A DNA stretch of 64,000 nucleotides from contig NZ_VCRO01000004.1 in the NCBI RefSeq assembly GCF_006007885.1, positions 248,001 through 312,000 on the forward strand, read 5' to 3'. Below the pieces are notes generated by a model. It saw only the letters and a program-made list of their open reading frames with translations. It was not told the DNA's origin and did not search any database. The position numbers and the translations under genes are program-made. Source of the DNA: Alteribacter natronophilus. Lineage in GTDB: Bacteria > Bacillota > Bacilli > Bacillales > Salisediminibacteriaceae. This document shows, in pieces, positions 1 to 9,579 of the stretch (within the stretch, counting starts at the first letter, position 1; each line of letters starts with the position of its first letter).

Positions 1-650
1 ACTGTGACATCGACATGTACCACGCTGTCCGCGACGAGCTCGGCGAGGAAGCTGTGTATGTGGACTACCGTGAAACGAGTTTAAAAGAGTACGACGCTGT
101 CCTTTTACCGGGCGGGTTTTCGTTCGGGGACTACCTGCGGAGCGGCGCGATCGCGGCACGCCTTCCGATTGCCCGGGGGATCCGCGAAGCTGCAGCGGAA
201 GGCAAGCCGGTTCTCGGTGTGTGCAACGGATTTCAGGTGCTCCTCGAGCTCGGCCTTCTGCCGGGAGCGATGCGGAGAAACCGCCAGCTCAGCTTTATCT
301 GTAAATCGGTCACGCTCGAGGTGGCAAACAGCAGCACCCTCTTCACCTCGGCTTACCAGCCAGGCGAGCATGTAACGATTCCTGTGGCCCACGGAGACGG
401 AAACTATTTCTGCGATGAAGCGACACTTGAGGAACTGCGCACGAACGGGCAGATCGCGTTTACCTACACAGAAGACGTGAACGGCTCGGTGGACCGGATT
501 GCAGGGATTACGAACAAAGCCGGCAACGTACTTGGGATGATGCCCCACCCGGAGCGGGCGGTGGATGAGCTGCTCGGTTCCGCCGACGGACTGAAAATGT
601 TCCAATCGATACTCACACACTGGAGGGAAACCCATGCTGTTAAAAACTGA
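1..650 (+). CDS. purQ: Phosphoribosylformylglycinamidine synthase, glutaminase subunit (PurQ), 5' end outside the window
   Basis: PurQ hydrolyses glutamine and supplies ammonia to PurL for the fourth step of purine synthesis (FGAR to FGAM) in the cytoplasm. The window opens inside the gene: the reading frame is entered at base 3 (CDIDMYHAV...), so about 15-16 N-terminal residues are missing and the ATG at 15 is internal. The class I glutamine amidotransferase signature is visible: the nucleophile Cys in [11 protein letters not shown] and the His/Glu pair in MMPHPER near the C-terminus. The 3' end overlaps purL by 17 bp, as expected for subunits made in fixed ratio. Identification is secure. 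Confidence 0.97.
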   Translation, partial: CDIDMYHAVRDELGEEAVYVDYRETSLKEYDAVLLPGGFSFGDYLRSGAIAARLPIARGIREAAAEGKPVLGVCNGFQVLLELGLLPGAMRRNRQLSFICKSVTLEVANSSTLFTSAYQPGEHVTIPVAHGDGNYFCDEATLEELRTNGQIAFTYTEDVNGSVDRIAGITNKAGNVLGMMPHPERAVDELLGSADGLKMFQSILTHWRETHAVKN

Positions 651-2862
651 ACCATCACCCGAGACAATCAAACAGGACCGCCTTTACGCAGAGATGGGAC
701 TTACCGATCAGGAGTTTCAGATGATCGAAGATACGCTTGGACGCCTTCCGAATTTTACCGAAACAGGTCTCTTCTCCGTTATGTGGAGCGAGCACTGCAG
801 CTATAAAAACTCGAAGGTGCTTCTGAAAAAATTCCCGACCGAGGCTCAGCACGTGCTTCAGGGACCCGGTGAAGGTGCCGGCATCATCGATATCGGCGAC
901 GAGCAGGCAGTGGCGTTTAAAATCGAGAGCCACAACCATCCGTCGGCAATCGAGCCGTACCAGGGAGCGGCCACAGGTGTGGGTGGGATTATCCGCGACG
1001 TGTTCAGTATGGGCGCGCGTCCCGTGGCGCTGCTGAACTCCCTTCGTTTCGGTGAGCTCGGCAAACCCCGGGTCAACTACCTGTTCGAGCAGGTGGTGGC
1101 GGGAATCGCCGGCTACGGAAACTGCATCGGCATTCCGACTGTGGGCGGAGAGGTTCAGTTCGATCCGTGCTACGAGGGCAACCCTCTCGTTAACGCCATG
1201 TGTGTCGGCCTGATCGACCATAAAGACATTCAGAAAGGCCAGGCCAAAGGTGTCGGTAACCCGGTCATCTACGTTGGTGCGAGCACCGGAAAGGACGGCA
1301 TCCACGGCGCTACGTTCGCCTCCGAGGAGCTGAGCGAAACGTCCGAGTCGAAGCGCCCGGCCGTTCAGGTGGGCGATCCGTTCATGGAAAAACTGCTCAT
1401 GGAAGCGTGCCTCGAAGTGGTGAAAAACGACGCCCTTGTAGGGATTCAGGATATGGGAGCGGCAGGACTGACGTCGTCTTCCGCGGAAATGGCCAGTAAA
1501 GCAGGCTCCGGCATCGAGATGGACCTTGACCGTGTGCCGCAGCGGGAAAAAGGGATGAGCGCCTACGAAATGATGCTCTCCGAATCCCAGGAGCGGATGC
1601 TTCTCGTGGTGGAAAAAGGCCGGGAGCAGGAGTTTCTCGATCTGTTTGACCGTTACGGACTCATGGCGGTTGTCGTGGGCCACGTAACTGACGATAAACG
1701 TCTTCGCCTGACGCACAGAGGTGAAACCGTGGCTGACGTACCGGTGGACGCCCTCGCGGAGGAAGCACCTGTCTACCACAAGCCGTCGAAAGTACCGGCG
1801 TATTTTGAACAGTTTCAGAAGCAGGACCCGTCAGTTCCGCAGGTCGACAGCCTGGAGGAGACACTCATGACGCTTCTCGCCCAGCCTACGATTGCGAGCA
1901 AGGAGTGGGTCTACAATCAGTACGACTACATGGTGAGAACGAACACGGTTGTGATGCCGGGCTCAGACGCAGCGGTGATCCGCATCCGGGGCACGGAAAA
2001 AGCCCTCGCCATGACGACGGACTGCAATTCCCGCTACCTGTACCTCGATCCGGAAGAAGGCGGGAAGCTTGCTGTGGCCGAAGCGGCGCGGAACATCGTC
2101 TGCTCCGGCGCGAAGCCACTCGGCGTGACGGACTGTCTCAACTACGGAAGCCCGGACCGCCCGGAGATCTTCTGGCAGCTGGAAAAATCCACAGACGGCC
2201 TGAGCGAAGCGTGCCGTGCCCTTGAGACTCCGGTGATCGGCGGAAACGTGAGTCTTTACAACGAACGGAGCGGGGAAGCGGTGTATCCGACGCCGGTCAT
2301 CGGCATGGTCGGTCTCGTTGAAAACCTCAGCCACATCACAACCCAGCAGGCGAAAAACGCCGGCGACCTGATCTATGTAGTTGGTGAAGCGGACAGGGAC
2401 TTCGGAGGAAGCGAACTGCAGAAGCTTACAGACGGTACGATTTCAGGCCGACCGCCGCGTATTGACATGGAAACAGAGAAGCGCCGTCAGAACGAGGTGC
2501 TCACAGCGATTCAGGCTGGCACAGTAGCATCCGCTCACGACCTGGCAGAAGGCGGGTTCCTTGTGGCTCTTGCAGAAACGGTCATGGGTACCGGACTCGG
2601 AGCCAGCGTGAGCATCGGAACAGACGCGGTCACAGAAAGCTTTGCGGAAACACCGTCCCGCTACGTCATTACGGTGGCGAAGGAGCAGCAAAGCCGCTTT
2701 GAAGCACTCGTACCGGACGCCCGCTTTGCGGGTGAAGTCACAGCCGAGCCGCAGCTTACCGTAACCGGTTCAACCGGTGAAGCACTGATCGCAGTGGGTA
2801 CGGCAGAACTTGAACGCACGTGGAAAGGAGCGATTCCGTGTTTGGTGAAATCAGAGGATTAA
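634..2862 (+). CDS. purL: Phosphoribosylformylglycinamidine synthase subunit PurL (short, Bacillus type)
   Basis: The 742-aa synthetase subunit uses ATP and ammonia from PurQ to convert FGAR to FGAM. Its length matches the small PurL that works with separate PurQ and PurS, not the ~1300-aa fused enzyme. Visible signatures are [12 protein letters not shown] near residue 50, the [18 protein letters not shown] substrate/ATP loop near residue 90 and the duplicated AIRS-type halves (second half from about residue 400, with [11 protein letters not shown]). The ATG at 634 follows a GGAGGG Shine-Dalgarno and lies within purQ. The gene overlaps the start of purF, so translation is probably coupled. 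Confidence 0.98.
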   Translation: MLLKTEPSPETIKQDRLYAEMGLTDQEFQMIEDTLGRLPNFTETGLFSVMWSEHCSYKNSKVLLKKFPTEAQHVLQGPGEGAGIIDIGDEQAVAFKIESHNHPSAIEPYQGAATGVGGIIRDVFSMGARPVALLNSLRFGELGKPRVNYLFEQVVAGIAGYGNCIGIPTVGGEVQFDPCYEGNPLVNAMCVGLIDHKDIQKGQAKGVGNPVIYVGASTGKDGIHGATFASEELSETSESKRPAVQVGDPFMEKLLMEACLEVVKNDALVGIQDMGAAGLTSSSAEMASKAGSGIEMDLDRVPQREKGMSAYEMMLSESQERMLLVVEKGREQEFLDLFDRYGLMAVVVGHVTDDKRLRLTHRGETVADVPVDALAEEAPVYHKPSKVPAYFEQFQKQDPSVPQVDSLEETLMTLLAQPTIASKEWVYNQYDYMVRTNTVVMPGSDAAVIRIRGTEKALAMTTDCNSRYLYLDPEEGGKLAVAEAARNIVCSGAKPLGVTDCLNYGSPDRPEIFWQLEKSTDGLSEACRALETPVIGGNVSLYNERSGEAVYPTPVIGMVGLVENLSHITTQQAKNAGDLIYVVGEADRDFGGSELQKLTDGTISGRPPRIDMETEKRRQNEVLTAIQAGTVASAHDLAEGGFLVALAETVMGTGLGASVSIGTDAVTESFAETPSRYVITVAKEQQSRFEALVPDARFAGEVTAEPQLTVTGSTGEALIAVGTAELERTWKGAIPCLVKSED

Positions 2863-4250
2863 ACGAAGAGTGCGGCGTATTCGGCATCTGGGGCCACGAA
2901 GAAGCGTCCCGGATTGCCTATTACGGCCTGCACAGCCTTCAGCACCGGGGCCAGGAAGGGGCCGGCATCGTCGTCTCGGACGGGGAGCGTCTCCGGATTG
3001 AAAAGGGGCTCGGTCTCGTAAACGATGTGTTCAACGACCAGAAACTCGACAAGCTCACCGGCCACGGTGCGGTGGGGCACGTGCGCTACACGACAGCCGG
3101 GGACAGCGACCTGATCAACTGTCAGCCGCTGCTGTTTAACTCCCAGACCGGAAGCCTGGCGCTTGCCCACAACGGGAACCTTGTTAACGCCAATGCGCTC
3201 AAGCACCAACTCGAGCGTCAGGGCAGCATTTTTCAGACGACATCGGACACGGAGGTGCTCGCCCACCTGATCAAACGGAGCGGCTATGAGCATCCTGAGG
3301 AGCGGCTCATGAACGCCCTCACGATGGTGAAAGGGGCATACGCGTTCATGGCCATGACAGAGACAGAGCTCATGGTTGCCCTCGATCCCCACGGACTGCG
3401 CCCGTTAAGTCTCGGCCGTCTCGGCGATGCCCATGTGGTAAGTTCCGAGACGTGCGCGTTTGACATTATCGGTGCCGAATATATCCGTGAAGTGGAGCCC
3501 GGTGAAGTGCTCATCATCAATGACGAAGGCGTACGCAGCGAGCGCTTTTCCTTCAGCGGCAAGCGCGCGATCTGCTCGATGGAATACGTGTATTTTGCCC
3601 GTCCCGACAGCCATCTTGACCAGATTAACGTCCACACGGCCCGGAAAAACCTCGGTAAACAGCTGGCAGAAGAAGCGCCGGTTGAAGCGGATGTAGTGAC
3701 AGGGGTGCCGGATTCGAGCATCAGTGCTGCCATCGGCTACGCCGAGCAGGCGGGAATCCCCTACGAGCTCGGTCTCATTAAAAATCGCTACGTGGGGCGT
3801 ACGTTCATTCAGCCGTCCCAGCAGCTCCGGGAGCAGGGTGTCAAAATGAAGCTGAGCGCGGTCCGCGGTGTCGTGGAAGGCAAGCGCGTCGTGATGGTGG
3901 ATGACTCCATTGTCCGGGGCACCACGAGCCGGCGTATTGTAAAGCTTCTGAAGGAAGCAGGGGCCAGGGAAGTACACGTTCGCATCAGCGCACCGCCGAT
4001 CAAAAATCCGTGTTTTTACGGAATTGATACGTCAACGAGCGGGGAACTGATCGCCTCAAATAACTCGGTGGAGGAAATCGAGGCGGAAATCGGTGCCGAC
4101 AGCCTCCGCTACCTGAGCGTGGATGGGCTTATGGACGGCATCGGCCGGCCGAAAGCGATGGAAAACTGCGGACAGTGCCTCGCCTGCTTTACCGGCGAGT
4201 ACCCGACTGAAATTTACCCGCACACGATGCACCCTTACGAAAAGGTGTAA
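2838..4250 (+). CDS. purF: Amidophosphoribosyltransferase (PurF)
   Basis: PurF makes 5-phosphoribosylamine from PRPP and glutamine, the committed step of purine synthesis. I choose the GTG at 2838 (470 aa) because AAAGGAG lies 7 nt upstream and because this gives an 11-residue propeptide ([11 protein letters not shown]) before the catalytic Cys12, exactly as in B. subtilis; an earlier GTG at 2820 would give an improper propeptide and overlap the ribosome site. The Ntn glutaminase domain starts [12 protein letters not shown]; the PRPP loop [16 protein letters not shown] is near residue 350. Cysteines in AICSMEY, PCFYG and [10 protein letters not shown] fit the 4Fe-4S cluster of the Bacillus-type enzyme. 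It overlaps purL by 25 bp. Confidence 0.98.
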   Translation: MFGEIRGLNEECGVFGIWGHEEASRIAYYGLHSLQHRGQEGAGIVVSDGERLRIEKGLGLVNDVFNDQKLDKLTGHGAVGHVRYTTAGDSDLINCQPLLFNSQTGSLALAHNGNLVNANALKHQLERQGSIFQTTSDTEVLAHLIKRSGYEHPEERLMNALTMVKGAYAFMAMTETELMVALDPHGLRPLSLGRLGDAHVVSSETCAFDIIGAEYIREVEPGEVLIINDEGVRSERFSFSGKRAICSMEYVYFARPDSHLDQINVHTARKNLGKQLAEEAPVEADVVTGVPDSSISAAIGYAEQAGIPYELGLIKNRYVGRTFIQPSQQLREQGVKMKLSAVRGVVEGKRVVMVDDSIVRGTTSRRIVKLLKEAGAREVHVRISAPPIKNPCFYGIDTSTSGELIASNNSVEEIEAEIGADSLRYLSVDGLMDGIGRPKAMENCGQCLACFTGEYPTEIYPHTMHPYEKV

Positions 4251-4262
4251 AAGGAGGCGCCC

Positions 4263-5309
4263 ATGTCGAAAGCATACAGAGAAGCAGGAGTCGATATTGA
4301 AGCCGGATACGAAGCGGTGGAACGGATCAAAACCCACGTGGGACGCACGAAGCGCCCTGAAGTGATGGGGGCTCTCGGCGGGTTCGGCGGCATGTTCGAC
4401 CTGTCGCAGAAAGGCTACCGGGAACCGGTGCTCATCTCCGGAACGGACGGTGTAGGCACAAAACTGATGATCGCCCAGCGTGCCGGCATTCACCGCACGA
4501 TCGGGATCGATGCGGTGGCGATGTGCGTAAACGATATCGTCGTCCAGGGAGCGGAACCGCTCTTTTTCCTCGACTACCTGGCGCTCGGGAAAAACGAGCC
4601 GGCCATGGTGGAGGAAATTGTCAGGGGAATCGCTGACGGCTGCACGGAAGCGGGATGCGCCCTCATCGGCGGGGAAACGGCTGAAATGCCGGGAATGTAC
4701 GATGAAGACGAGTACGACGTGGCCGGTTTTGTGGTCGGTGCTGCGGAAAAATCCGCCCTTATCGACGGTTCGCGGGTGGAAGCCGGCAACGTCCTGATCG
4801 GTCTGCCTTCAAGCGGGCTTCACAGTAACGGCTTTTCACTCGTGCGTCGTGTTCTTGAAAAGCGGGGCATCAGCCTCGATGACCGGGCGCCGGAATCGGA
4901 CCGGACGGTAGCCGAGTGGCTGCTCGAGCCGACGCGGATTTACGTAAAGCCGGTGCTGGCACTCGTTAAAGCGGGTCTTCTAAACGGAGCGGCCCATATT
5001 ACCGGCGGCGGCCTGTATGAAAATGTGCCACGCATGCTCCCGGAACACGTGCGCGCTGAGATCGATCCGTCTGTGTGGGAAAAACCGAGCGTATTCAGCT
5101 GGATGCGGACACTCGGCACTCTGGAGCTTCGTGACCTGTACAGCACGTTTAATATGGGGATCGGCATGGTGCTGGCAGTGGACGAGTCGCGCGTGGAAGA
5201 AGCCGTGGCATTGCTCACGGAGCTTGGAGAGAAGCCGGTGGAAATCGGCCGCGTTGTGGAGCGCAGTGACGGACCAGAACTGATTCTTAAAGGAGTGGAG
5301 GCGCTGTGA
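4263..5309 (+). CDS. purM: Phosphoribosylformylglycinamidine cyclo-ligase (AIR synthetase, PurM)
   Basis: The 348-aa enzyme closes the imidazole ring of FGAM using ATP to give AIR. The ATG at 4263 has AAAGGAGG upstream. Family signatures: [12 protein letters not shown] near residue 35, [14 protein letters not shown] near residue 58, the [19 protein letters not shown] stretch, and [11 protein letters not shown] near residue 140. It sits 12 bp behind purF and its stop overlaps the purN start by 4 bp (GTGA), so the operon is continuous. Confidence 0.98.
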   Translation: MSKAYREAGVDIEAGYEAVERIKTHVGRTKRPEVMGALGGFGGMFDLSQKGYREPVLISGTDGVGTKLMIAQRAGIHRTIGIDAVAMCVNDIVVQGAEPLFFLDYLALGKNEPAMVEEIVRGIADGCTEAGCALIGGETAEMPGMYDEDEYDVAGFVVGAAEKSALIDGSRVEAGNVLIGLPSSGLHSNGFSLVRRVLEKRGISLDDRAPESDRTVAEWLLEPTRIYVKPVLALVKAGLLNGAAHITGGGLYENVPRMLPEHVRAEIDPSVWEKPSVFSWMRTLGTLELRDLYSTFNMGIGMVLAVDESRVEEAVALLTELGEKPVEIGRVVERSDGPELILKGVEAL

Positions 5310-5902
5310 GTGTAAAACTGGCGGTGTTTGCATCCGGAACCGGTTCAAATTTTGACGCCATCGTGGCGGCGGTCCGTGACGGGCGGATCGACGGTGAGGT
5401 GGTGCTGCTTGTAAGCGACAAGCCCGGTTCAAAAGCGGTTGAAAAGGCCCGTGATTACGGCATCGATGTATTTGCTTTTTCCCCGTACGATTACCCGTCG
5501 AAGCGGGATTACGAACTGGAGATTGTCCGCGAACTTCGTGAGCGGGGATGCCGGTTTATCGCCCTTGCCGGCTACATGCGGCTGCTCGGAAAAACGATTT
5601 TGGGCGCTTTTGAAGGCCGGATCGTAAACATTCACCCGTCCCTTCTCCCTGCTTTTCCCGGCCTTGACGCCATCGGCCAGGCTATGAGCGCGGGGGTCGG
5701 TGAAACCGGCGTTACCGTGCATTTTGTGGATGCGGGAATGGATACCGGTCCTGTCATCGCCCAGGTTCCTGTTACAATAGAAGCGGAGGATACCAGGGCG
5801 GACGTCCAGCGTAAAATTCAGCAGGTGGAACACGCCCTCTATCCGAAAACGATCCAGACTATACTTACGAAACTGATGAAGGAGGTTCCCGCTTATGAGT
5901 AA
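5306..5902 (+). CDS. purN: Phosphoribosylglycinamide formyltransferase (GAR transformylase, PurN)
   Basis: A 198-aa folate-dependent enzyme transferring formyl from 10-formyl-THF to GAR. GTG start at 5306, with AAAGGAGTGG upstream, overlapping the purM stop. The catalytic Asn/His/Asp triad is recognisable: Asn and His in [13 protein letters not shown] (about residues 105-118) and Asp in GMDTGPVI (about residue 145). The N-terminal [11 protein letters not shown] loop binds the phosphoribosyl group. It overlaps purH by 8 bp. Confidence 0.97.
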   Translation: MSVKLAVFASGTGSNFDAIVAAVRDGRIDGEVVLLVSDKPGSKAVEKARDYGIDVFAFSPYDYPSKRDYELEIVRELRERGCRFIALAGYMRLLGKTILGAFEGRIVNIHPSLLPAFPGLDAIGQAMSAGVGETGVTVHFVDAGMDTGPVIAQVPVTIEAEDTRADVQRKIQQVEHALYPKTIQTILTKLMKEVPAYE

Positions 5903-7433
5903 TCGGGCACTGATTAGCGTATCGGACAAAACAGGAATCGCAGAGCTTGCGGCAAAGCTTTCGGACGAAGGAGTAGAAATCATCTCCACAGGGGGCACGA
6001 AGCGCGCGATCGAGTCGGCAGGTGTTCCGGTAATCGGCATCGAGGAAGTGACAGGCTTTCCGGAAATGATGGACGGCCGCGTGAAGACGCTCCACCCCCG
6101 CATTCACGGAGGGCTTCTTGCGCTTCGTGATTCGGCGGAGCATATGGGAGCGCTTCGGAAACATGAGATCAAGCCCATCGATATGGTCGTGGTCAATCTC
6201 TATCCGTTCCAGGAGACGATTGAGCGCCCGGATGCGACGTTTGACGAAGCGATCGAAAATATCGATATCGGCGGCCCGTCGATGATCCGTTCGGCGGCGA
6301 AAAACCACGAGAGCGTGGCGGTTGTGGTGGACCCTTCCGATTATGGACAGGTTGTGCGTGAACTTCAGGAAGGCGAAGGTGAACTGACAGGGGAATTTAA
6401 GCGCAAGCTCGCAGCGAAGGCGTTCCGTCATACGGCGTCCTACGACGCACTGATCGCCCAGTACATGACCGAGCAGTCGGGCGACGAGTACCCGGAGACA
6501 CTGACTGTGACGTACAACAAAAAGCAGTCGCTCCGCTACGGGGAAAACCCGCATCAGCAGGCGGCATTCTACGAGCGGCCGATGGGCAGCCGCACGTCCA
6601 TTGCCCGCACAGAGCAGCTTCAGGGAAAAGAGCTTTCCTATAACAACATCAACGATGCGGACGCTGCGGTAGCGGTCGTAAAGGAATTTACCCGTCCGGC
6701 AGTGGCGGCGATCAAGCACATGAACCCGTGCGGTGTAGGGATCGGCGAGACGATTGAAGATGCGTTCCAGAAGGCGTACGAAGCGGACCCGGTTTCTATT
6801 TTCGGTGGGATCATCGCCTGCAACGGGGAAGTGGACGGTGCTACGGCAGCGCGCATGAAAGAGATTTTCCTTGAAATTGTAATCGCTCCGTCGTTTACGG
6901 ACGAGGCGCGGGAAGTGTTCAGTGAAAAACCGAACCTGCGGCTTCTGACGATCGATTTTACCGACGCTCAGGCTCTTGAACAGCGGATCAGCACGGTCTC
7001 CGGCGGTGCCCTCGTCCAGGACACGGACACGCTCAGCTTTGAGGACGTGGAGACGACGATTCCGACGAAGCGCAAGCCGACCGACGAGGAGATGCGCCAG
7101 CTTGAGATGGCCTGGAAAGTCGTGAAGCACGTGAAGTCCAATGCGATCGTGCTTGCAACAGAAGACCGGACGATCGGCATCGGTGCCGGGCAGATGAACC
7201 GCGTAGGTGCGGCTAAAATTGCCATCGAGCAGGCAGCCGGCAGTGTTGAGGGAGCTGTGCTCGCCTCAGATGCGTTCTTCCCGATGGGCGATACGGTGGA
7301 AGCGGCGGCGAAGGCCGGCATCCGCGCCATCATCCAGCCTGGGGGCTCGAAGCGCGACCAGGAGTCCATCGATGCAGCGGATGAGCACGGTGTGGCAATG
7401 CTGTTTACCGGCGTGCGGCATTTTAAACATTAA
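5895..7433 (+). CDS. purH: Bifunctional AICAR formyltransferase / IMP cyclohydrolase (PurH)
   Basis: 512 aa; performs the last two steps to IMP. The N-terminal MGS-like cyclohydrolase domain (about 1-190) contains [23 protein letters not shown] and [13 protein letters not shown]. The C-terminal formyltransferase domain contains [13 protein letters not shown] and [12 protein letters not shown]. The start at 5895 has a good AAGGAGG 9 nt upstream, inside purN. After purH the tight spacing of the operon breaks: a 309-bp gap with a dispersed repeat separates it from purD. Confidence 0.98.
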   Translation: MSNRALISVSDKTGIAELAAKLSDEGVEIISTGGTKRAIESAGVPVIGIEEVTGFPEMMDGRVKTLHPRIHGGLLALRDSAEHMGALRKHEIKPIDMVVVNLYPFQETIERPDATFDEAIENIDIGGPSMIRSAAKNHESVAVVVDPSDYGQVVRELQEGEGELTGEFKRKLAAKAFRHTASYDALIAQYMTEQSGDEYPETLTVTYNKKQSLRYGENPHQQAAFYERPMGSRTSIARTEQLQGKELSYNNINDADAAVAVVKEFTRPAVAAIKHMNPCGVGIGETIEDAFQKAYEADPVSIFGGIIACNGEVDGATAARMKEIFLEIVIAPSFTDEAREVFSEKPNLRLLTIDFTDAQALEQRISTVSGGALVQDTDTLSFEDVETTIPTKRKPTDEEMRQLEMAWKVVKHVKSNAIVLATEDRTIGIGAGQMNRVGAAKIAIEQAAGSVEGAVLASDAFFPMGDTVEAAAKAGIRAIIQPGGSKRDQESIDAADEHGVAMLFTGVRHFKH

Positions 7434-7439
7434 TCGTAT

Positions 7440-7640
7440 GAGTATGCTCTTACGTCGATAAGACGTTTGAGACGCTCCGCTGAACGCCATCCGCTCACTT
7501 TCCGCGGTGGTGCGGGGAGCCATCTGCCCCAGGGTTCTCGCTGCTGGCATTCAGCTGCACATTGCCCAAAAGATTAGTGTTTATAAGTTGATTGGAGCGC
7601 AGTGAGCGAAGATCAACAGCAGACTTTAACATATCCTTGC
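7440..7640. repeat. Dispersed GC-rich repeat (copy A, mosaic) between purH and purD
   Basis: The 309-bp gap 7434-7742 contains no gene. Bases 7472-7525 (ACGCCATCCGCTCAC, TTTCCGCGG) match, in reverse orientation, the end of the repeat at 13.9 kb. Bases 7587-7630 (GGAGCGCAGTGAGCG, ATCAACAGCAGACTTTAAC) match the reverse complement of the left end of the element at 45.5 kb. GCTGAACGCC at about 7480 and GGCATTCAGC at about 7547 form an inverted pair. So this is a rearranged member of the same family inserted inside the purine operon. Confidence 0.75.
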
Positions 7641-7742
7641 GAAAAAAGCTTAATTATAAGAAGTTTTCTGACTCAGAGGAAAACTTAGTCATCAATGAAG
7701 GAAGAGAGTTCCATCTCCAGTCTGAAAGGAGCGTCAGCACAG

Positions 7743-9026
7743 ATGAAAGTACTCGTAATCGGCAGAGGCGGGCGTGAACACGCCCTCGCCTGGGCCTTTC
7801 ATAAAAGTCCGAACGTAACGGAAGTGATCACAGCGCCGGGAAGTGACGGCATGGACAGCGTGGCCCGCTGCGTACCGATCGCAGAAGACGATCACGCGGG
7901 TATCACCGCTCTCGCCCTTGACGAGGGGATCGGCCTCGCGGTGATCGGACCGGAGGCACCTCTTGTGGCGGGGCTTGCGGACCGGCTCCAGAAGACGGAT
8001 GTGCCCGTGTTCGGTCCGACCGCTGCGGCGGCTCAGGTAGAAGGAAGCAAGGAGTTTGCCAAAACGATCATGAAAAAGTACGCGATCCCGACTGCGGACT
8101 ACGAAGTGTTTCACAGTCTCGAACGGGCAAAAGCGTATGTGGCGGAAAAAGGCGCACCGATCGTGATCAAGGCGGACGGTCTTGCTGCGGGGAAAGGCGT
8201 TGTAGTGGCGCAGACCGAAGCGCAGGCTAATGAAGCCCTCGGACAGATGCTCGATTCGAAGCAGTTCGGCGAGGCCGGTGCCCGCGTCGTGATCGAAGAG
8301 TGCCTTGAAGGGGAAGAGTGCTCCCTGATGGCGTTCGTGCACGGAACCACCGTCGTGCCGATGGTGACGGCGCAGGACCATAAGCGTGCGTTCGACGGTG
8401 ACGAGGGGCCGAACACCGGCGGCATGGGGGCGTATTCGCCGGTACCGCATATGAGCCGGACGGCCATTGCGGATGCGGAGGAGAATATTCTCCGTAAAAT
8501 GGCGGAAGCCCTTGCGGCAGAAGGCATGCCGTTTACCGGTTTTCTCTACGCGGGGCTTATGATGACAGGGGACGGTCCGAAGGTGATTGAATTCAATGCC
8601 CGGTTCGGCGACCCTGAGGCGCAGGTGATTCTGCCGCGCCTGATCACCCCGCTTGATGAGATGATTACCGCTGTCATGAGCGGCGAGGAACGAAAGGCCG
8701 AGTGGAGCAGTGATTCGTGTATCGGAGTAGTGCTCGCATCGGACGGCTATCCGGCATCGTATGAAAAAGGGACGGCCCTCGACAGCCGCCTGACAGACGG
8801 AGAGGGAAAACTTCCTTTTTTCCACGCAGGAACGAAAAAAACGCCGGCGGGATGGGTAACCGGCGGCGGAAGAGTTGGTCTGGTGGCAGCGATGTCGCCG
8901 GATCTCGATGAGGCACGGCGCATGGTTTATAATCAGATCAGCTCAGTCAGGACGGACGGTCTGTTTTACCGGACCGATATCGGGGCACGGGCGGTTACTG
9001 CCGCGCGCGCCCACGGTCCCAGATAA
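7743..9026 (+). CDS. purD: Phosphoribosylamine-glycine ligase (GAR synthetase, PurD)
   Basis: 427-aa ATP-grasp enzyme joining glycine to phosphoribosylamine. The ATG at 7743 (MKVLVIGRGGREHALAW) is chosen over an in-frame ATG at 7695: AAAGGAG ends 11 nt before it and the protein then begins at the family N-terminus. Signatures: IGPEAPLVAGLAD near residue 72, the ATP-grasp loop VVIKADGLAAGKGVVV near residue 140, and FNARFGDPEAQVILPR near residue 285. It is the last pur gene; its 3' end overlaps a small gene on the other strand. Confidence 0.97.
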   Translation: MKVLVIGRGGREHALAWAFHKSPNVTEVITAPGSDGMDSVARCVPIAEDDHAGITALALDEGIGLAVIGPEAPLVAGLADRLQKTDVPVFGPTAAAAQVEGSKEFAKTIMKKYAIPTADYEVFHSLERAKAYVAEKGAPIVIKADGLAAGKGVVVAQTEAQANEALGQMLDSKQFGEAGARVVIEECLEGEECSLMAFVHGTTVVPMVTAQDHKRAFDGDEGPNTGGMGAYSPVPHMSRTAIADAEENILRKMAEALAAEGMPFTGFLYAGLMMTGDGPKVIEFNARFGDPEAQVILPRLITPLDEMITAVMSGEERKAEWSSDSCIGVVLASDGYPASYEKGTALDSRLTDGEGKLPFFHAGTKKTPAGWVTGGGRVGLVAAMSPDLDEARRMVYNQISSVRTDGLFYRTDIGARAVTAARAHGPR

Positions 9027-9099
9027 ACAGAATCATCGCGAGCGATCCGACGAGCATCAGAAAAATAAAAACGGTGTCGGTTGCGTATTCCCAGAGCAT
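8995..9099 (-). CDS. 34-aa membrane peptide, EYxxD-motif type
   Basis: Reading MLWEYATDTVFIFLMLVGSL then AMILFIWDRGRARQ, this peptide has one hydrophobic span (about residues 9-27) followed by a basic tail, which predicts a type of single-pass membrane protein with the tail in the cytoplasm. A strong AAAGGAG lies 7-8 nt before the ATG, which supports real translation. The sequence EYATD fits the EYxxD motif of a small-membrane-protein family annotated in Bacilli (recalled, not checked). Its last 32 bp run antisense to the end of purD. No function is known. Confidence 0.7.
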   Translation of the reverse strand: MLWEYATDTVFIFLMLVGSLAMILFIWDRGRARQ

Positions 9100-9122
9100 G
9101 CTGACGCTCCTTTCGTGAAAAA

Positions 9123-9157
9123 GTGCCTTCGTCCTGTCCGGACGGAGGCGTTTTGTG
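9123..9157. terminator. Bidirectional terminator between purD and the DUF2892 gene
   Basis: Stem 9125-9134 / 9140-9149 (10 bp, one G-U pair) with a 5-nt loop. On the minus strand it is followed by TTTTT and would end the DUF2892 transcript upstream of the EYxxD peptide; on the plus strand it is followed by TTTTG and can end the purine operon. Confidence 0.75.
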
Positions 9158-9186
9158 TATCAGAGGGCAGGAGGGATCAGGGGAAC

Positions 9187-9456
9187 TCAGGACGGGTTCA
9201 GCGGGTCGATATCGAATTCGCCGCCTTCTCCGCTCCGATCCTGGTTCATTTCATCCATTCCTTCCTCCACGGCGTAGGTGACCGGGCAGAAGCGGGTGAT
9301 GCCTTCAGCGATTTTAAGTGAGCCCATCAGAGCCACGAAGAGCGGCAGGGTTTCCCACGGTTTGCGGGTAAGGCGCGCGGTTGCCCAGGCGAGAACGGTG
9401 AAGCCTGCAGCGATGCGGATCAGTGCGTTGATCATGCCGATGTTTGGTCGAATCAT
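9187..9456 (-). CDS. DUF2892 (YgaP-like transmembrane domain) protein
   Basis: 89 aa. The N-terminus MIRPNIGMINALIRIAAGF and the following two hydrophobic spans (about residues 10-28 and 38-52, with a conserved Cys in TRFCPVTYAV) are typical of the YgaP-type inner-membrane domain family (DUF2892), often found alone or fused to rhodanese domains. The tail after residue 65 is acidic. The ATG has AAAGGAG 9 nt upstream. A catabolite-responsive element lies 20 bp before the start. The molecular function of stand-alone members is unknown. Confidence 0.85.
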   Translation of the reverse strand: MIRPNIGMINALIRIAAGFTVLAWATARLTRKPWETLPLFVALMGSLKIAEGITRFCPVTYAVEEGMDEMNQDRSGEGGEFDIDPLNPS

Positions 9457-9476
9457 ATTGGATAGCTCCTTTCGTG

Positions 9477-9490
9477 AGTAAGCGTTTACA
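9477..9490 (-). promoter_or_regulatory. cre site (CcpA operator) upstream of the DUF2892 gene
   Basis: Minus strand TGTAAACGCTTACT matches the Bacillus cre consensus TGWAARCGYTWNCW at every position. It lies next to a candidate minus-strand promoter (TTAAAG-17-AAATAT) and also overlaps the -35 of the plus-strand yerA promoter, so CcpA could influence both genes. Confidence 0.7.
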
Positions 9491-9513
9491 AATATTTTCG
9501 GACAATTTACATT
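9485..9513 (+). promoter_or_regulatory. SigA-type promoter for yerA
   Basis: TTTACA (9485-9490), 17-bp spacer, TACATT (9508-9513). The -35 box lies inside the cre site on the opposite strand. Confidence 0.5.
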
Positions 9514-9579
9514 TCTTTAATGATTTACAGCGCTCAGCATGGTACGATGGGGGAAACTTCTAACGCTCAGGTGATCACA

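Noticed and set aside
655-1779. Long antisense reading frame of 374 codons opposite purL
   Set aside because: It is the shadow of a GC-rich coding frame: no ribosome site, unlikely composition (many His, Arg), and purL is certain.
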